64,000 nucleotides of DNA from Climacteris rufus (lineage: Eukaryota; Chordata; Aves; Passeriformes; Climacteridae): contig VZRZ01006498.1 of assembly GCA_013398175.1 (NCBI GenBank), forward strand, positions 633,081 to 697,080, read 5' to 3'. Below the pieces are notes generated by a model. That model was given only the letters and a program-made list of their open reading frames with translations. It did not search any database and had not been told where the DNA came from. Position numbers and translations under genes: made by a program. Positions 12,801-23,961 of this stretch are shown here, piece by piece (positions within the stretch are counted from its first letter, which is position 1; every line of letters starts with the position of its first letter).

Positions 12801-14776
12801 CCTCAGTCAAGATCCCTTGACTAACCATTCACCCAGAGCAGCAGGCAGAGATAGACCCAGAGACATCCAAACCATAACAGTGTTTGGCTTATATGTTCTC
12901 CTCTGACCGAGAAATTCAGTTGTGCCCATCTATGTTCAGACAAGCTATGGCCATGAGACCTTTATATTCCCGTGACAACACTGTGCTTCTAACTCTGAGC
13001 AGAGATGCAAGAGTGAAAAAGGAAATGTTATGGTGCATAAATGAAAGAGGGAAAAGAGGCGAAAACTTCGTGAAGTCAGCAAGGGGTTTTATCCTCGTAA
13101 ATCTGTTTTATATGAACACTGCTCAGACAATGCATTTTTGAGGGACAGTAGAAAAACCTAAGTCTGAAATATAAATAGAATATGAGGAACAAAGACAAAG
13201 ACCAAGAGGTGGTGAAGTGTGTAACATGACAAGTTAGCTGCAGCTAACAGTTTATAGTCCCCAGAGCATATTACTGTGCTTATTTAAAGCAGTTATTTCA
13301 AAGTGCTGAGAACTCCAACTTTTTAACTTCCCTTCTCAATTCTGACAAGTCCATAAGATTTCTGAGTCTGTACAAACTGTTATATTATAGCTGTTAGAGC
13401 TTACAGCTGCAGCTTACTTTATCATGGTAGTAATACTGTGGTATTTGGGCAATTAACTCTCACTACGCTGAGTTTTGTGCTTACTCCTAAAATACCAAAT
13501 GGTTCATTTCTAATTTGGATTCAGCTTTAGTTCAGTTTCATACTATGCTGTCAGTGAAAAATATGGCCTGTGTGAGTAGTTTAATGACATTTGCACAGGC
13601 ACCCAGATAGTGCTGTGCCAAGAATAAGACAAACTCCATGGTGGAAAAATGTACACTATATTCACATCTTTCAGTACCTGTACAAAATCTTACAGAAAGT
13701 CCAAATACATATTGAATGAAACAGCAGAATTCATATTTGGTGGAAAAGGAGGATTATACCACAGCCACTGGGCAGTGGCACTAATTGGCCATTGCTTGGC
13801 ATCCTGCTACTCACAATGACTTGGGACAGATCGAAAGCAAGGCACTGAAGTAAACTTTATCATAAAGAGCTGATCTTACAGACATTAACCATCTTACAAA
13901 ATTCCAATCTTCTCTAAAATATTATCTGAGACAGGGAAAATGAAAATCTATCTGGTATTTAAAAGTATAGGTTTTACTGGAGTATTTTAAAACAAGCATG
14001 TACATGAGGATATCAATATTGCTATCAATAGCAAAATATTTCCCCTGCATTGCCTGGATCACCTCAGCTCACATACTCAAAAGCCTTTTTCAGTTTAAAA
14101 ATCCCACTTCAGAGACATCTAGAACTTTGAAATTCAGGTCTTCTTTAGTTGATCTACAACTGATTTTTTAACACTGCGACTATGTATCTTACATTAATTC
14201 ACATATAGAGTACAATTAGCTGATTCCATTGCCACCCACATAATCCTTATGTTTCAATAATTTTCCAAGCTTTTCAAATGAGGTGCATGATTGCAACCAA
14301 TACCGTAAGTATCTGGATATTAAAATAGGACTCTGTGAGGAAAACTCATTGAAGGATTGATTGTTGTTGGGTTAAATTATAAACAGACAGAAAACTGGCT
14401 GAAGCAGTAGAAAAAAGGTGTGAAATCTTCACCCCATTAGAAATCCCCAGGAATTTTGTCATAGGCCAGAATTGATTCAAAATGTTTAGAAACACATTTG
14501 TATTTCTGTCAAAATAATTGCTAGAGAATTTGAAAATAAATTCAAGTAAAAACTTAAAGCCATGAAGATTCTAGCGGCCAAAAAATAATTTTTCAACCAA
14601 ATATTTCATTGAGAAATTAGGATTTCAAGAGGTGGAGGGTTGGGGAGCGTGCAATTCATCTCTTTTAACTACATCCATCAAAAAGTTAGGAATCTGTTTT
14701 AAGTGGGCCAACTAGGTTCTCTCTCATCAGTGAAAAGAGAGAGGCGTTTTAGGAAGGTTGTTCATCTCAGCTGTCC

Positions 14777-14825
14777 ATAGACGCCTCCATCGGGATGTAA
14801 TCTGTAATTCTCTGGAGGTGTCTAT
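14777..14825. repeat. Inverted repeat, 13-bp arms, 23-nt loop
   Basis: ATAGACGCCTCCA (14777-14789) pairs with TGGAGGTGTCTAT (14813-14825) at 12 of 13 positions. The remaining pair is G opposite T, a wobble pair in RNA. The pairing does not extend outside the arms. Both arms are more GC-rich than their surroundings. Confidence 0.85.
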
Positions 14826-16586
14826 ATATCTCCATTGACTACAAGGCCTTGAGCAACTATGTTAGACTTCAATGACTAACTTTTAGACGGCTAAAATGAT
14901 GACTAGCTTAGTTCAGAAAACCTATTTTTTAAACAGCAAGGTTAAGTGAGATGAATTGAGCCTTTTGTGTGAACCACTTTATCAAAAATCTACAGAAAAA
15001 AAAATGTTTTGACATGAAATTTTGACCTGCACATGCATCACTGATTTTAATAGTACCAGGGCCTAATTCTGTACCTTTCTATTTGTAGATCACGTATCAG
15101 AGCAGGGCACATGCAGAGGAATGGTAACAGAGTATGCTCTTCTCATAAAATAATAAACAATAAAAATAGCATCGGTGTCCCGATAAACTATCCCTCTAAA
15201 GCAAAAGTGACATAAATGTAGTTTCTCTTTTCATTAGGCATAATGTACATTAATTGTCTACAACTTACAAATGCACAAGCAGAAGATGGTAACCTCTTCA
15301 GAGCCAATCTTGCAATTGTATCATTTACAGGACTCCCATTTAACTGGAAGTTGTATAGGCAAGAGGAAAACTTAATTGCATCCTTCTTCTGCAGGTTGGG
15401 AAAAAGAAAACAAAGTGGATGAGAATTTATGCAGTAGAGAGCACACTAGAAAACTGACATACCATGCAATATCTCAAGTGAAATCAGTGAAAATTATCCT
15501 ATGAAATGAGTGGCAAATACAAGATGAGAAATGAGTAGCACTGATTTTGTGTGTGTGTGCTACTTAGAAAATAGTAGCATTAATCCCTTTTATAGGTACC
15601 CAAAGAGGAAGTTCTGTTTTAATTATACCTTCAGGGGGTCTGCTTCATAGACACTGCATGACAGTTTGCACAGCACATTTTTAAGTCTTATATTACTTCT
15701 ATCCTAATATTTATTGTGTGAAGGATCTTTTGATAACTACCGTAACTAGGTAGAATGACTTTTCTTTTATAAAAAGTAACTCTGCATTACAGAACCAGCT
15801 CACAAGGGTGTTGCTGCAATTACTAAAAGCACAGTGTTTCATTGTAAAAAGTCAGTGAGTTATTACTGTAACTGCCTCTACCCAGAAGAAGAGCTGTTAG
15901 CATTCAGCAACCCTTGAGTGCAGGCCTGGTGTGCAAAAATTCACAAGGGTATCTTTGTTACTTTCATTCATATTGTTCTAATAAAGAGGATGCTTAGGAT
16001 AGTGGAAATATTTTGGTGCTTTTGCACTTCATTATAACACAACAAAGCATAAAAAAAGACTAGCATTGTCAACACGATGCTAATAGAATTCTTTGATACT
16101 GAAATTCCAATTCTTCAGTCAGCCTAAAAATACTGCATGGAAGGTATACATGTGCAATGCCTCCTCCAAATCGTAAAGCTACCCTAATTTAACAAGATGT
16201 GTCATATCTCTTTGACAATAGGTACTGTTCAGCTTCTACAGAAAACTCACAGCAAAAACAGAGACACATTTTTACTGAATGAACTGTGCTAATGTGATGC
16301 TTTTCTACAGAAAAATATTTAGCCTTGCTTCAGTCAGGTGAAGAATCTCATTAATACTTGATTTGTGCCCGGTATCCCCTTTTTGTTGACCCTGAACAAC
16401 ACAAAGCACATGACTGACTCCAGGGAGGATCTTGAAGAAGGCAACCAATGTGACTGAACAGGCTGAAACAAAGGTTGTTGGTATGGGGCACAGTGGGAAG
16501 ACTGGGACCTGACTTTCACCAAGTCATTCAACAATCACCAAGATCCAAGAATTATCATTGTATTGTTTATGGTCTCTTGATCTTTG

Positions 16587-16609
16587 AATAATAATAATAA
16601 TAATAATAA
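16587..16609. repeat. (AAT)n microsatellite
   Basis: Between seven and eight uninterrupted AAT units. Confidence 0.95.
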
Positions 16610-17073
16610 CGCCCTGTACTGCCTTTTATGAGCTGTCCAAGGGACAGTAAGGTATTTCCAGAGGACCACAGAATTAACCATAAAAAGCATCAGCTCTTTC
16701 CAGAGCTCCACACTGATTTGGTTGCTCAGAGACTGCACATCAGTAGAGGCAATAATCACTGACATCAGGAGAAGGCCACCTGGGAAGGACCACTGACATA
16801 AACCAAGTTTAAACAGACCTTAGGAGGCCTTTTAGGAGAAAGAATTGTGAGTGTGAAAAGAAAAAGATAAAGAGCCTGGGGAGTGTCTTTGATATCCTGC
16901 CATGTTCATATCCACTGTTGGTCATCACTCATAAGAAATCCACCTCTGCTTCTTTAGACCTCTACCAGTCAAGTCAGAGTAGAAATTATTATGCTTACTA
17001 TCATAACCATGAAGGAACTACACAAGAGAAAAAAAAACAACCCTGTCCCTGAAACTGAAATGCAACTGCAGAA

Positions 17074-17215
17074 TGGTTGAGCCCTGACCTGCTGGCAGGC
17101 CAGCCAGCACACAAGGAGCCAGGAGTCACACGGAGATGTATTAGAGAGGCAATTTTATTAACTCTATACCTTTTGTCATGTGGCAGTAGGTAATATAGGT
17201 CTGTGTAAATCTAAA
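17074..17215 (-). mobile_element. Possible LTR 3' fragment, minus strand
   Basis: The patch is more GC-rich than its surroundings. It begins TGGTTGAGCCC on the plus strand. On the minus strand it has GTTAATAAAATTGCC (a polyadenylation signal) followed about 90 bp later by a CA end, as in the R-U5 part of an LTR. It also contains a short hairpin (GCTGG-CAGG-CCAGC). No TATA box, second end or target-site duplication was found, so this is only a suggestion. Confidence 0.3.
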
Positions 17216-20200
17216 AAACCAAGAAAGTTAAACTCTTAGTTATTAAACAAAAGTGTTGCTTGTGCCCTGAAGGATAATTAACATAAGATTTTTATTAATT
17301 CTCTATCTACACTAAAACCATCTTTAAAAATGTCCATTGCTATGATTCTATCTACTATATTATTATTCCAGAATATCACAATGATAAAAACATGTTAATT
17401 TTAGTCACACTAAGCAACCTATTTACTTAGTAATTTGAAGGTCTATTTGATTATTTTTTTGATTGTTGGCAGATGATTCATTGACATGAAAAATCACACT
17501 TCGTTGTACAAAAATAAATTTTCTCAGAAAATATATCCAAAGCTGCAGTACAAAGCCTTCTGAAGGATTAAATACATTATAGAGATTAGCATGTCATTTC
17601 GAAATAGAAGAGAGAAAAAATAGGGGGGGAAAAAAGGTACAAATTATTCTAATATGTGTATGTGCAAAACATAAATCTTCAAGCCATTTTAGTCCTGTAA
17701 TTGTTTAAAGATCATAAAATAAAATTGGCACCTTGACAAAGGTAAAAATGTTGCATTTTAGTCTTTATACAACTTAAAAGTAGCATTTTGTTTTCTTCTG
17801 TCAATCTGGATCTGAGTTTAAAGAAGCTACAAATGGGATAACCATGTAGACAGTGTCACAGATTACATAATTTTTCATCAGAAAATACTCAACTTTAGCC
17901 TTCTGTTCAGATATTCTGTAACTACTTAAAACATACAGGATTTGGCTCCAGAATTTGACAGAGCACCACATCATCTAAGAAGACCAAGGGAAGTTAAAAC
18001 ATTCATCTGAGGACGGACCTATCAGTCTTTATAATCCTACACTTTAAACACTATTAAGCTTTTTTATCTTTTTATCTTTTAAAACCCAAAATGCAAGGCA
18101 GGAATAAAACAGAAAAAATTACACTATAAAAGAGAAAAAAACTGCTCATAGAACAATGCTTTAGAAGACTAGAGAGCTGAGATATAAACAACCTGCAAAG
18201 GCTCTAATAAGGCAAAAATTTTAAAGAACATTGTAGCCAACTTTCACATTTATTCCTGATAGAAGATAGTCTATGATACAGCATTCCCTCAAACCTATTC
18301 ACATTCCCTTGGCTGGTATAAATACAAAATATTAAAACAATTTGTAGGAAATGCTTGAGAGTTTAAAAATTAGAGTGTTGCAAAAGAAATTCCCAAGAGT
18401 TCTTTGCTGTTGCACTATAACCAAAGAAATATACATTGGTTAGGCAGAGTGAAGCGAAGGTCCACATGGCGCACACCCTGTTTCACCAGAAGAAGGCATG
18501 TCCATGTGTGTGGCTTCAGGGGGAAATGTTCAGGCTGATTGTGAGAGCCAGGAATCAGACTCCCATATTTTCACCTGAAAGCGGAACAGACCCATTTGGG
18601 CAGCAGATGATTCCAATGCAGCTGCTCTGTTTCTGCTGCAGTATGATTTTGAGCACAGCCAATCTCACCATCCCCTCTCAGCACCAGCCTCACTGTTGGG
18701 AACCTCTCCTAGTAAGCCCGGAACACATGAGGAAAAAGGAGATACAATTGCTCTTTAAAAATATACTCTGAAGAGCAAAGACATGGAGAAGGAGTCTTAC
18801 TGTTTAAGGTCAGCAGTGGCACAAAAAATCAAGGAGAATAAACTGTCTGAAAATAAATTTAGGACAGGAAGGGCGTTTCTAACAGCCTGAAGAGTGAGGC
18901 TCTGCCCTGCCTTCAAGAGGTGCAGTGGGAGTGATATCCCAGATAAATTTAAAACAGAGCTTTCTGAATCTGAACAAAATAAGACCAGTCTAGCAAACAG
19001 CAAACAGACTTCATTACTTCACAGGCCACTCTAGTTCTGTTTCCCATGTAGAAAAATGCAAGATATTCTTCTTTTGCTAGTTGAGGCCACTACAGCAGCT
19101 AAAACCATGTACTCATGAGTCAGCACACTGAGCACTATATAGTTTTTCATGTCTGTTCACCTGTTCTTTTTCATTTGCAAGTAAGTACTGATAATAATAG
19201 TTAGTTATGGAGGAAGAAAAGAAAAATTGCTTTCCAAAGCTTTCAGTTTACAACCCTTTATACTTAAATTCCTATGCTGTCCTGAATTCCCAAACATATG
19301 TAAAGAAAAACAGAAGATGTCATTTAAGTCTGGACACTCATCACTTTCAGGAGCTAGGGCAGTAAGACTATATCTCATACTATATAAGGAATGTAATGAT
19401 ATCATCACTTGTAGATACAAAGCTGCAATTTGTAGGCAAAATTTTTATTCATCTCAAAAGCACAAAAGGACAATTGTCTCTGACACTAACTATGGCTTTC
19501 TAAAACACGCTTTCAACATTAGTCATAGCATAACTATAGAAGCTGGAACAAATTCCACCAACCCAAATCCTACTGTGCCCACATCTTGCACAAAGGTAGA
19601 AGTATTCTTTCAAAATTAGTTCCTTTATTCCTATTTTAAAGTCCCAAGGCTGTTGGATATATATGAACTCATACAACCTCAGACTGCTGCAAATGAAATG
19701 TATGTATATCAATAACCATACTACTCAGACAACAGGTACTTGTGGGTGAAATCTGGGTGCTAAATAAAAAGTTTTAGGAATGCACTTTCTCAGACTTCAA
19801 GATAATACTAGGTAAACAGGACTAGCTGTTCAGTCAGCAACTATGTGTACAAAATTATTCACACAACACACCTGCAATATTAAAAGAAAGGACAAAAGGA
19901 TCATTCTGGAAACTGCTAGCTTAGTTACTTCATTTCAATGCTTTAGCAAGATCAAAAATATTTTGCTTACTGGGAGTTGCATGTAATTTAAAGGAAAACC
20001 TTCATTTAAATATGAGGAGGGATGGAAATAAAAAGAGGGGTGGAGAATAAAGTTTCAATCTCACTTGTTTTTAATGGCTTACTTTCAAATTAAATCATTA
20101 AAACATAAGGAAACAGCCTACTTAAAATGTGGAGTAATGACCCAACAGATCATAACTATTTCAGAGAAGTCATCATAATCTATAATGCAAATATCTAGAC

Positions 20201-21812
20201 TGATTTTTAGACACATGAATTATTGACTGTGTTATGCTGCCAAAAGTATTTCAACACATCAGAGCAGAAGTCATGCATAAATATGTGCGAAATATTTTTA
20301 TTACAGTTAAACTGGAAAAAGCCAGTGTAAATACATAATAGTTGTGTTTCTACAAAGATAAATTAATTTATTTATTTTTCAACATGACTAATTGCATGAT
20401 ATATACACTTCTTACACTTTCTACTTTAAAGGAAGCTGTTACATTGCAAGATTGTAAATATAAGTATTAGAAGCTTCAAATTTCCAAATGCATTTGTAAT
20501 TCTATGAATTATGTTTGCTTACATGACAGCGACAAAAGAAATATATCTCCTGTAACTTTCTTTAGTATCCACATCTGAATACACTGCTTATCTTTATAGT
20601 CAGTTATAGATCCTTAAGTTCTCCATATGTAAAATACAGTAAGCAATCCCATCACAATAAAGTAAACAACAGAGAACACTGCAGAACAATCAGCACTTGA
20701 ACTTTAGCATAATATTGGACCATATTTCTTTCCAGAGGAAAAAAAAAACCAAAAAAAACAAAAAAAACAAACCCAAAACCAACCCATCCTGTCATCTGGA
20801 AAAATCTTTCCAAATTGTATTTTAGAGAACCAATATCCTGTCTGTACATCAGAGGCAGCCTCTGTTAAGCATTTAAGTGTTCTCAATGAAAAGTAACAGT
20901 TTCTCCTCCAATCCTGAACTCTCAGTAACCATCACGGAAAGTAACAGTTTCCCATTCCCTGTCAGCCAGTGGAATTATTAATCATCAAAACAAAATTAAA
21001 CACCTTCAAGCAAATATCAGCTTCTGATTAATCTCCATCCCAATGAATTAGAGTCATAAGAGGCAACCTGCTGCCTTTTACGCCTTTTTAATGTGAGGAG
21101 CAGAAGTTGGATATAAGGGTTTTCTGCCCTTAGGGCTACAAAATATGCCTCATGTGGCAGCGAGCCAGCTCTCCGAGGGAGCCTCCTTTGCTGTTTCACA
21201 GCTATTTTCTAATGGATAAATTTAAACAGACACACACAAACACACGAGTCACCACAATACAGGGCCAGAACCACTGTTTTTGTCTAAAGTCCTGTGAGCA
21301 TCTGTACTTGTAATGAGGATCTCAAGGTTCCATCCAGTTTCGGTTTGGGCTTTACTTTTGGTTGTTTTGTTTGTTCAGGTTTTTTTAAAAGAAAGAGCAG
21401 AGGAGGGGTGTCTGGATTTTTTTTCCCCCAGCTGCCTTCCCCTCTATACAGCAAAGCACAGCACATAAAACACCTCTCTTCAGCTTAACCGACCTAGACT
21501 CAATTAGTACAACATTTTGCACACATCCAAGCAATCACAAGGCAAAGATATTTAGTCCAGTTCCCATGTGTATTGCATAGACACCTTAAGAAAGGGGTGG
21601 AAGGAGACTTCTTTAAAAAAAAAAAAATCTCACAATGTAATTTACACAGTGTGGAAACGCCTACAAGGAGATGAAGTACCTGCACTGGGGAGATGTTCAG
21701 TTGTTCACTTCATCTTCCGTTGACAAGGAAACCAAACCGCACTTCATTCTCCAGGAAAACCTTCCACTGCCATCATTTGAAAATGTATTTACTTGTATAT
21801 ATGTATATATCT

Positions 21813-21830
21813 ATCATCATCATCATCACC
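21813..21830. repeat. (ATC)n short microsatellite
   Basis: Five ATC/ACC-type units, followed by a diverged reprise at 21841-21850. Confidence 0.85.
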
Positions 21831-22066
21831 ATGATAACAATTATCATCATAAAACACTGCTGGCAAAAGAATAAAAAGTGATGGTGCAAAATGTGCAAAA
21901 GTAAGGATCATGTCTTTGGCTTTTTGTTTTGCTTTGTTATCTTTAGGGAGGAAAAAAGTATTTAAAAATGATAACTGCAACACGCTGCAAGAAAAGTTTC
22001 ACATTATAAACAGGCATCAAAAACTGAAGAACAGGAAAAACAAAAAACCCTGCTAGTTGTACTGTT

Positions 22067-22088
22067 AAAAAAAAAAAAAAAAAAAAAA
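22067..22088. repeat. A22 homopolymer
   Basis: This is a run of 22 A inside a generally A-rich 1-kb stretch left of the CpG island. Read leftwards as a transcript it would be an intronic poly-U tract. Confidence 0.9.
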
Positions 22089-22569
22089 GAAACAGTAACA
22101 AAAATAATAAAATTAACATCTTGCTCTGTGGCTTCCACCAGTATTGCAAGATTATAAACTCTGTGTAAACACTGCTGTAAAATGCATTTGCAATTCCCAT
22201 CTCTTTATGGAAGAAAAAAAAAAACCCTGAAAAAAACACCCAAAAAATAAAAATAAAACAACACCAAAAAACAAAAAAATCCTCTGCAAAAAGTGTTAGA
22301 AACATGCCTTTTCTCTTATCTTTAAAAAATAAGCATCATATTTCACATCGCTTTTCTGTGCCACAACAAAACCAGTTGCATATTTAGATATATAGCTACT
22401 AAATGTATATCAGTTGTTGCTGGACTGGCAAGTCTGTATTATTAATATTATCATTTTTCATTCCCAGTCACTCCCGGCCCCAGCAGCACCTTTTGCTCAC
22501 AGTTTAGTAACCATCGCATGCTAGGAAAAAACTTGTCATCAGCAAAAGATCAAATCCATTTAAACAATA

Positions 22570-22605
22570 ATCAAAGAGGAAGAAAAAAAAAGNAAAAAAA
22601 AAAAG

Positions 22606-22648
<43 letters not shown>

Positions 22649-22688
22649 AAAAGGAAGAAAAAAAAAAACACGACAAAAAAAGGAGGAC
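22570..22688. repeat. Long A-rich tract with one ambiguous base
   Basis: The tract is nearly pure A, including an uninterrupted run of 42 A (22606-22647) and one N at 22593. It lies about 25 bp inside the proposed intron from the minus-strand splice donor. Its length and the ambiguous base suggest that the assembled length is unreliable. Confidence 0.9.
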
Positions 22689-22714
22689 AAGAATGTCAGC
22701 GGAAAGGTACTCAC

Positions 22715-22910
22715 CGAGCGGGAGTAAAAGGGAGGAATAAAAATGAGAGTTACTATAAAATACAGTATGGCGGTGGAAGAAGGAATGAGGCGCTTTTTTT
22801 TTCTCTCCTCTCTAGTCTCTGCCTCCGGCAACCGCCACGTGATCCGGAGCCGGGCGGACTCGCAGCCGGGAGGGCGCAGCGGCGGCGCCGGGCGCGGACC
22901 CAGCCCGAGC
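22715..22910 (-). other. Candidate non-coding first exon of a leftward gene (3' part)
   Basis: On the minus strand the sequence reads CTCCCGCTCG followed by GTGAGTACC, a near-consensus splice donor with the exon ending at 22715 and the intron starting at 22714. The upstream exon side is CpG-rich and runs into the gap, so its start and the transcription start are hidden. No ATG occurs on the minus strand in the 196 visible bases, as expected of a 5' untranslated exon. The opposite reading, a plus-strand coding start at 22770, is less likely. The gene cannot be identified, because no coding exon is recognisable further left in the window. Confidence 0.5.
22836..22841. promoter_or_regulatory. 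CACGTG E-box, left half of the CpG island
   Basis: This is a perfect palindromic CACGTG in the context CGCCACGTGATC. The motif is the classic site for USF, MYC/MAX and related bHLH factors. It is about 120 bp upstream of the candidate splice donor, so it would lie inside the exon or near the start site. Binding is inferred from the motif alone. Confidence 0.45.
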
Positions 22911-23569
22911 NNNNNNNNNNNNNNNNNNNNNNNNNNNNNNNNNNNNNNNNNNNNNNNNNNNNNNNNNNNNNNNNNNNNNNNNNNNNNNNNNNNNNNNNNN
23001 NNNNNNNNNNNNNNNNNNNNNNNNNNNNNNNNNNNNNNNNNNNNNNNNNNNNNNNNNNNNNNNNNNNNNNNNNNNNNNNNNNNNNNNNNNNNNNNNNNNN
23101 NNNNNNNNNNNNNNNNNNNNNNNNNNNNNNNNNNNNNNNNNNNNNNNNNNNNNNNNNNNNNNNNNNNNNNNNNNNNNNNNNNNNNNNNNNNNNNNNNNNN
23201 NNNNNNNNNNNNNNNNNNNNNNNNNNNNNNNNNNNNNNNNNNNNNNNNNNNNNNNNNNNNNNNNNNNNNNNNNNNNNNNNNNNNNNNNNNNNNNNNNNNN
23301 NNNNNNNNNNNNNNNNNNNNNNNNNNNNNNNNNNNNNNNNNNNNNNNNNNNNNNNNNNNNNNNNNNNNNNNNNNNNNNNNNNNNNNNNNNNNNNNNNNNN
23401 NNNNNNNNNNNNNNNNNNNNNNNNNNNNNNNNNNNNNNNNNNNNNNNNNNNNNNNNNNNNNNNNNNNNNNNNNNNNNNNNNNNNNNNNNNNNNNNNNNNN
23501 NNNNNNNNNNNNNNNNNNNNNNNNNNNNNNNNNNNNNNNNNNNNNNNNNNNNNNNNNNNNNNNNNNNNN
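22911..23569. other. Assembly gap, 659 N
   Basis: A run of 659 N sits in the middle of the CpG island. It hides the likely transcription start and most of the first exon. Frames that appear open across it are artefacts. Confidence 1.
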
Positions 23570-23961
23570 CTGTGCCACTCCTGCTCCGGTGTGTGCGCAG
23601 CTCGGGGTGTTTCCGTGGCGAGCGCCGGGGCTGCAGTCACTGTGCACCCAGTCATGCCTGAGCAGCGCTGCTCCGGCTTCCTCCGGAGAGCGGTTCACGT
23701 GCAGCGGGGGAGAGCACAGGTACCACCGGTCCCATCCGTTACTGCTTTTGTTTCCGGGCCTCTGCCCAGCTGCACAGCTTCTGCCTCCTCCCGTCCTTCC
23801 AGCGGCAAGGCTGATACTTCCCATCACAAAGTTACTGGCCGAGGTGGGAAGTAAACAAGTGTTTCGGAGGGGGGCACTCGCCGGGGGTGTGCTCCCGAGA
23901 GCAGCCCGCAGGCGCCGGCAGTGCGGCGCAGGGCAGTGGGCTCCGGGCGGAGTGACCCCGG
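23570..23961 (+). other. Weak candidate for a divergent first exon
   Basis: Right of the gap, the plus strand reads GACCCCGG then GTGAGCAG, a good splice-donor match with the exon ending at 23961. A CpG-rich sequence with a donor facing away from the leftward donor would fit a bidirectional promoter. However, donor-like matches are common in GC-rich DNA, and no rightward coding exon was found. It is equally possible that this is upstream promoter sequence of the leftward gene. Confidence 0.2.
23696..23701. promoter_or_regulatory. CACGTG E-box, right half of the CpG island
   Basis: A second perfect CACGTG, in the context GGTTCACGTGCAGC. Two copies flank the gap. The function is inferred from the motif and location only. 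Confidence 0.4.

Larger units (their letters stand above)
8157..22569. other. AT-rich non-coding DNA with simple repeats, no gene seen
   Basis: This long stretch has only short open frames. The longest (19227-19619 plus, 130 codons; 18436-18771 plus, 111 codons) show no known motif or signal peptide. It contains the simple repeats listed separately, a pyrimidine-rich patch at about 12240-12320, and A-rich patches around 20738-20772 and 22207-22280. If a minus-strand gene starts at the CpG island, all of this would be its first intron. Part could also be conserved regulatory DNA, which one sequence cannot show. Confidence 0.55.

Noticed and set aside
18436..18771. A 111-codon plus-strand frame considered as a domesticated transposase or coding exon.
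   Set aside because: No catalytic motif, no flanking splice sites with coding-like composition, and no terminal inverted repeats nearby.
21813..21858. An ATC-rich run considered as a CRISPR-like or structured repeat.
   Set aside because: It is a short trinucleotide microsatellite with no spacers. A vertebrate genome would not carry a CRISPR array.
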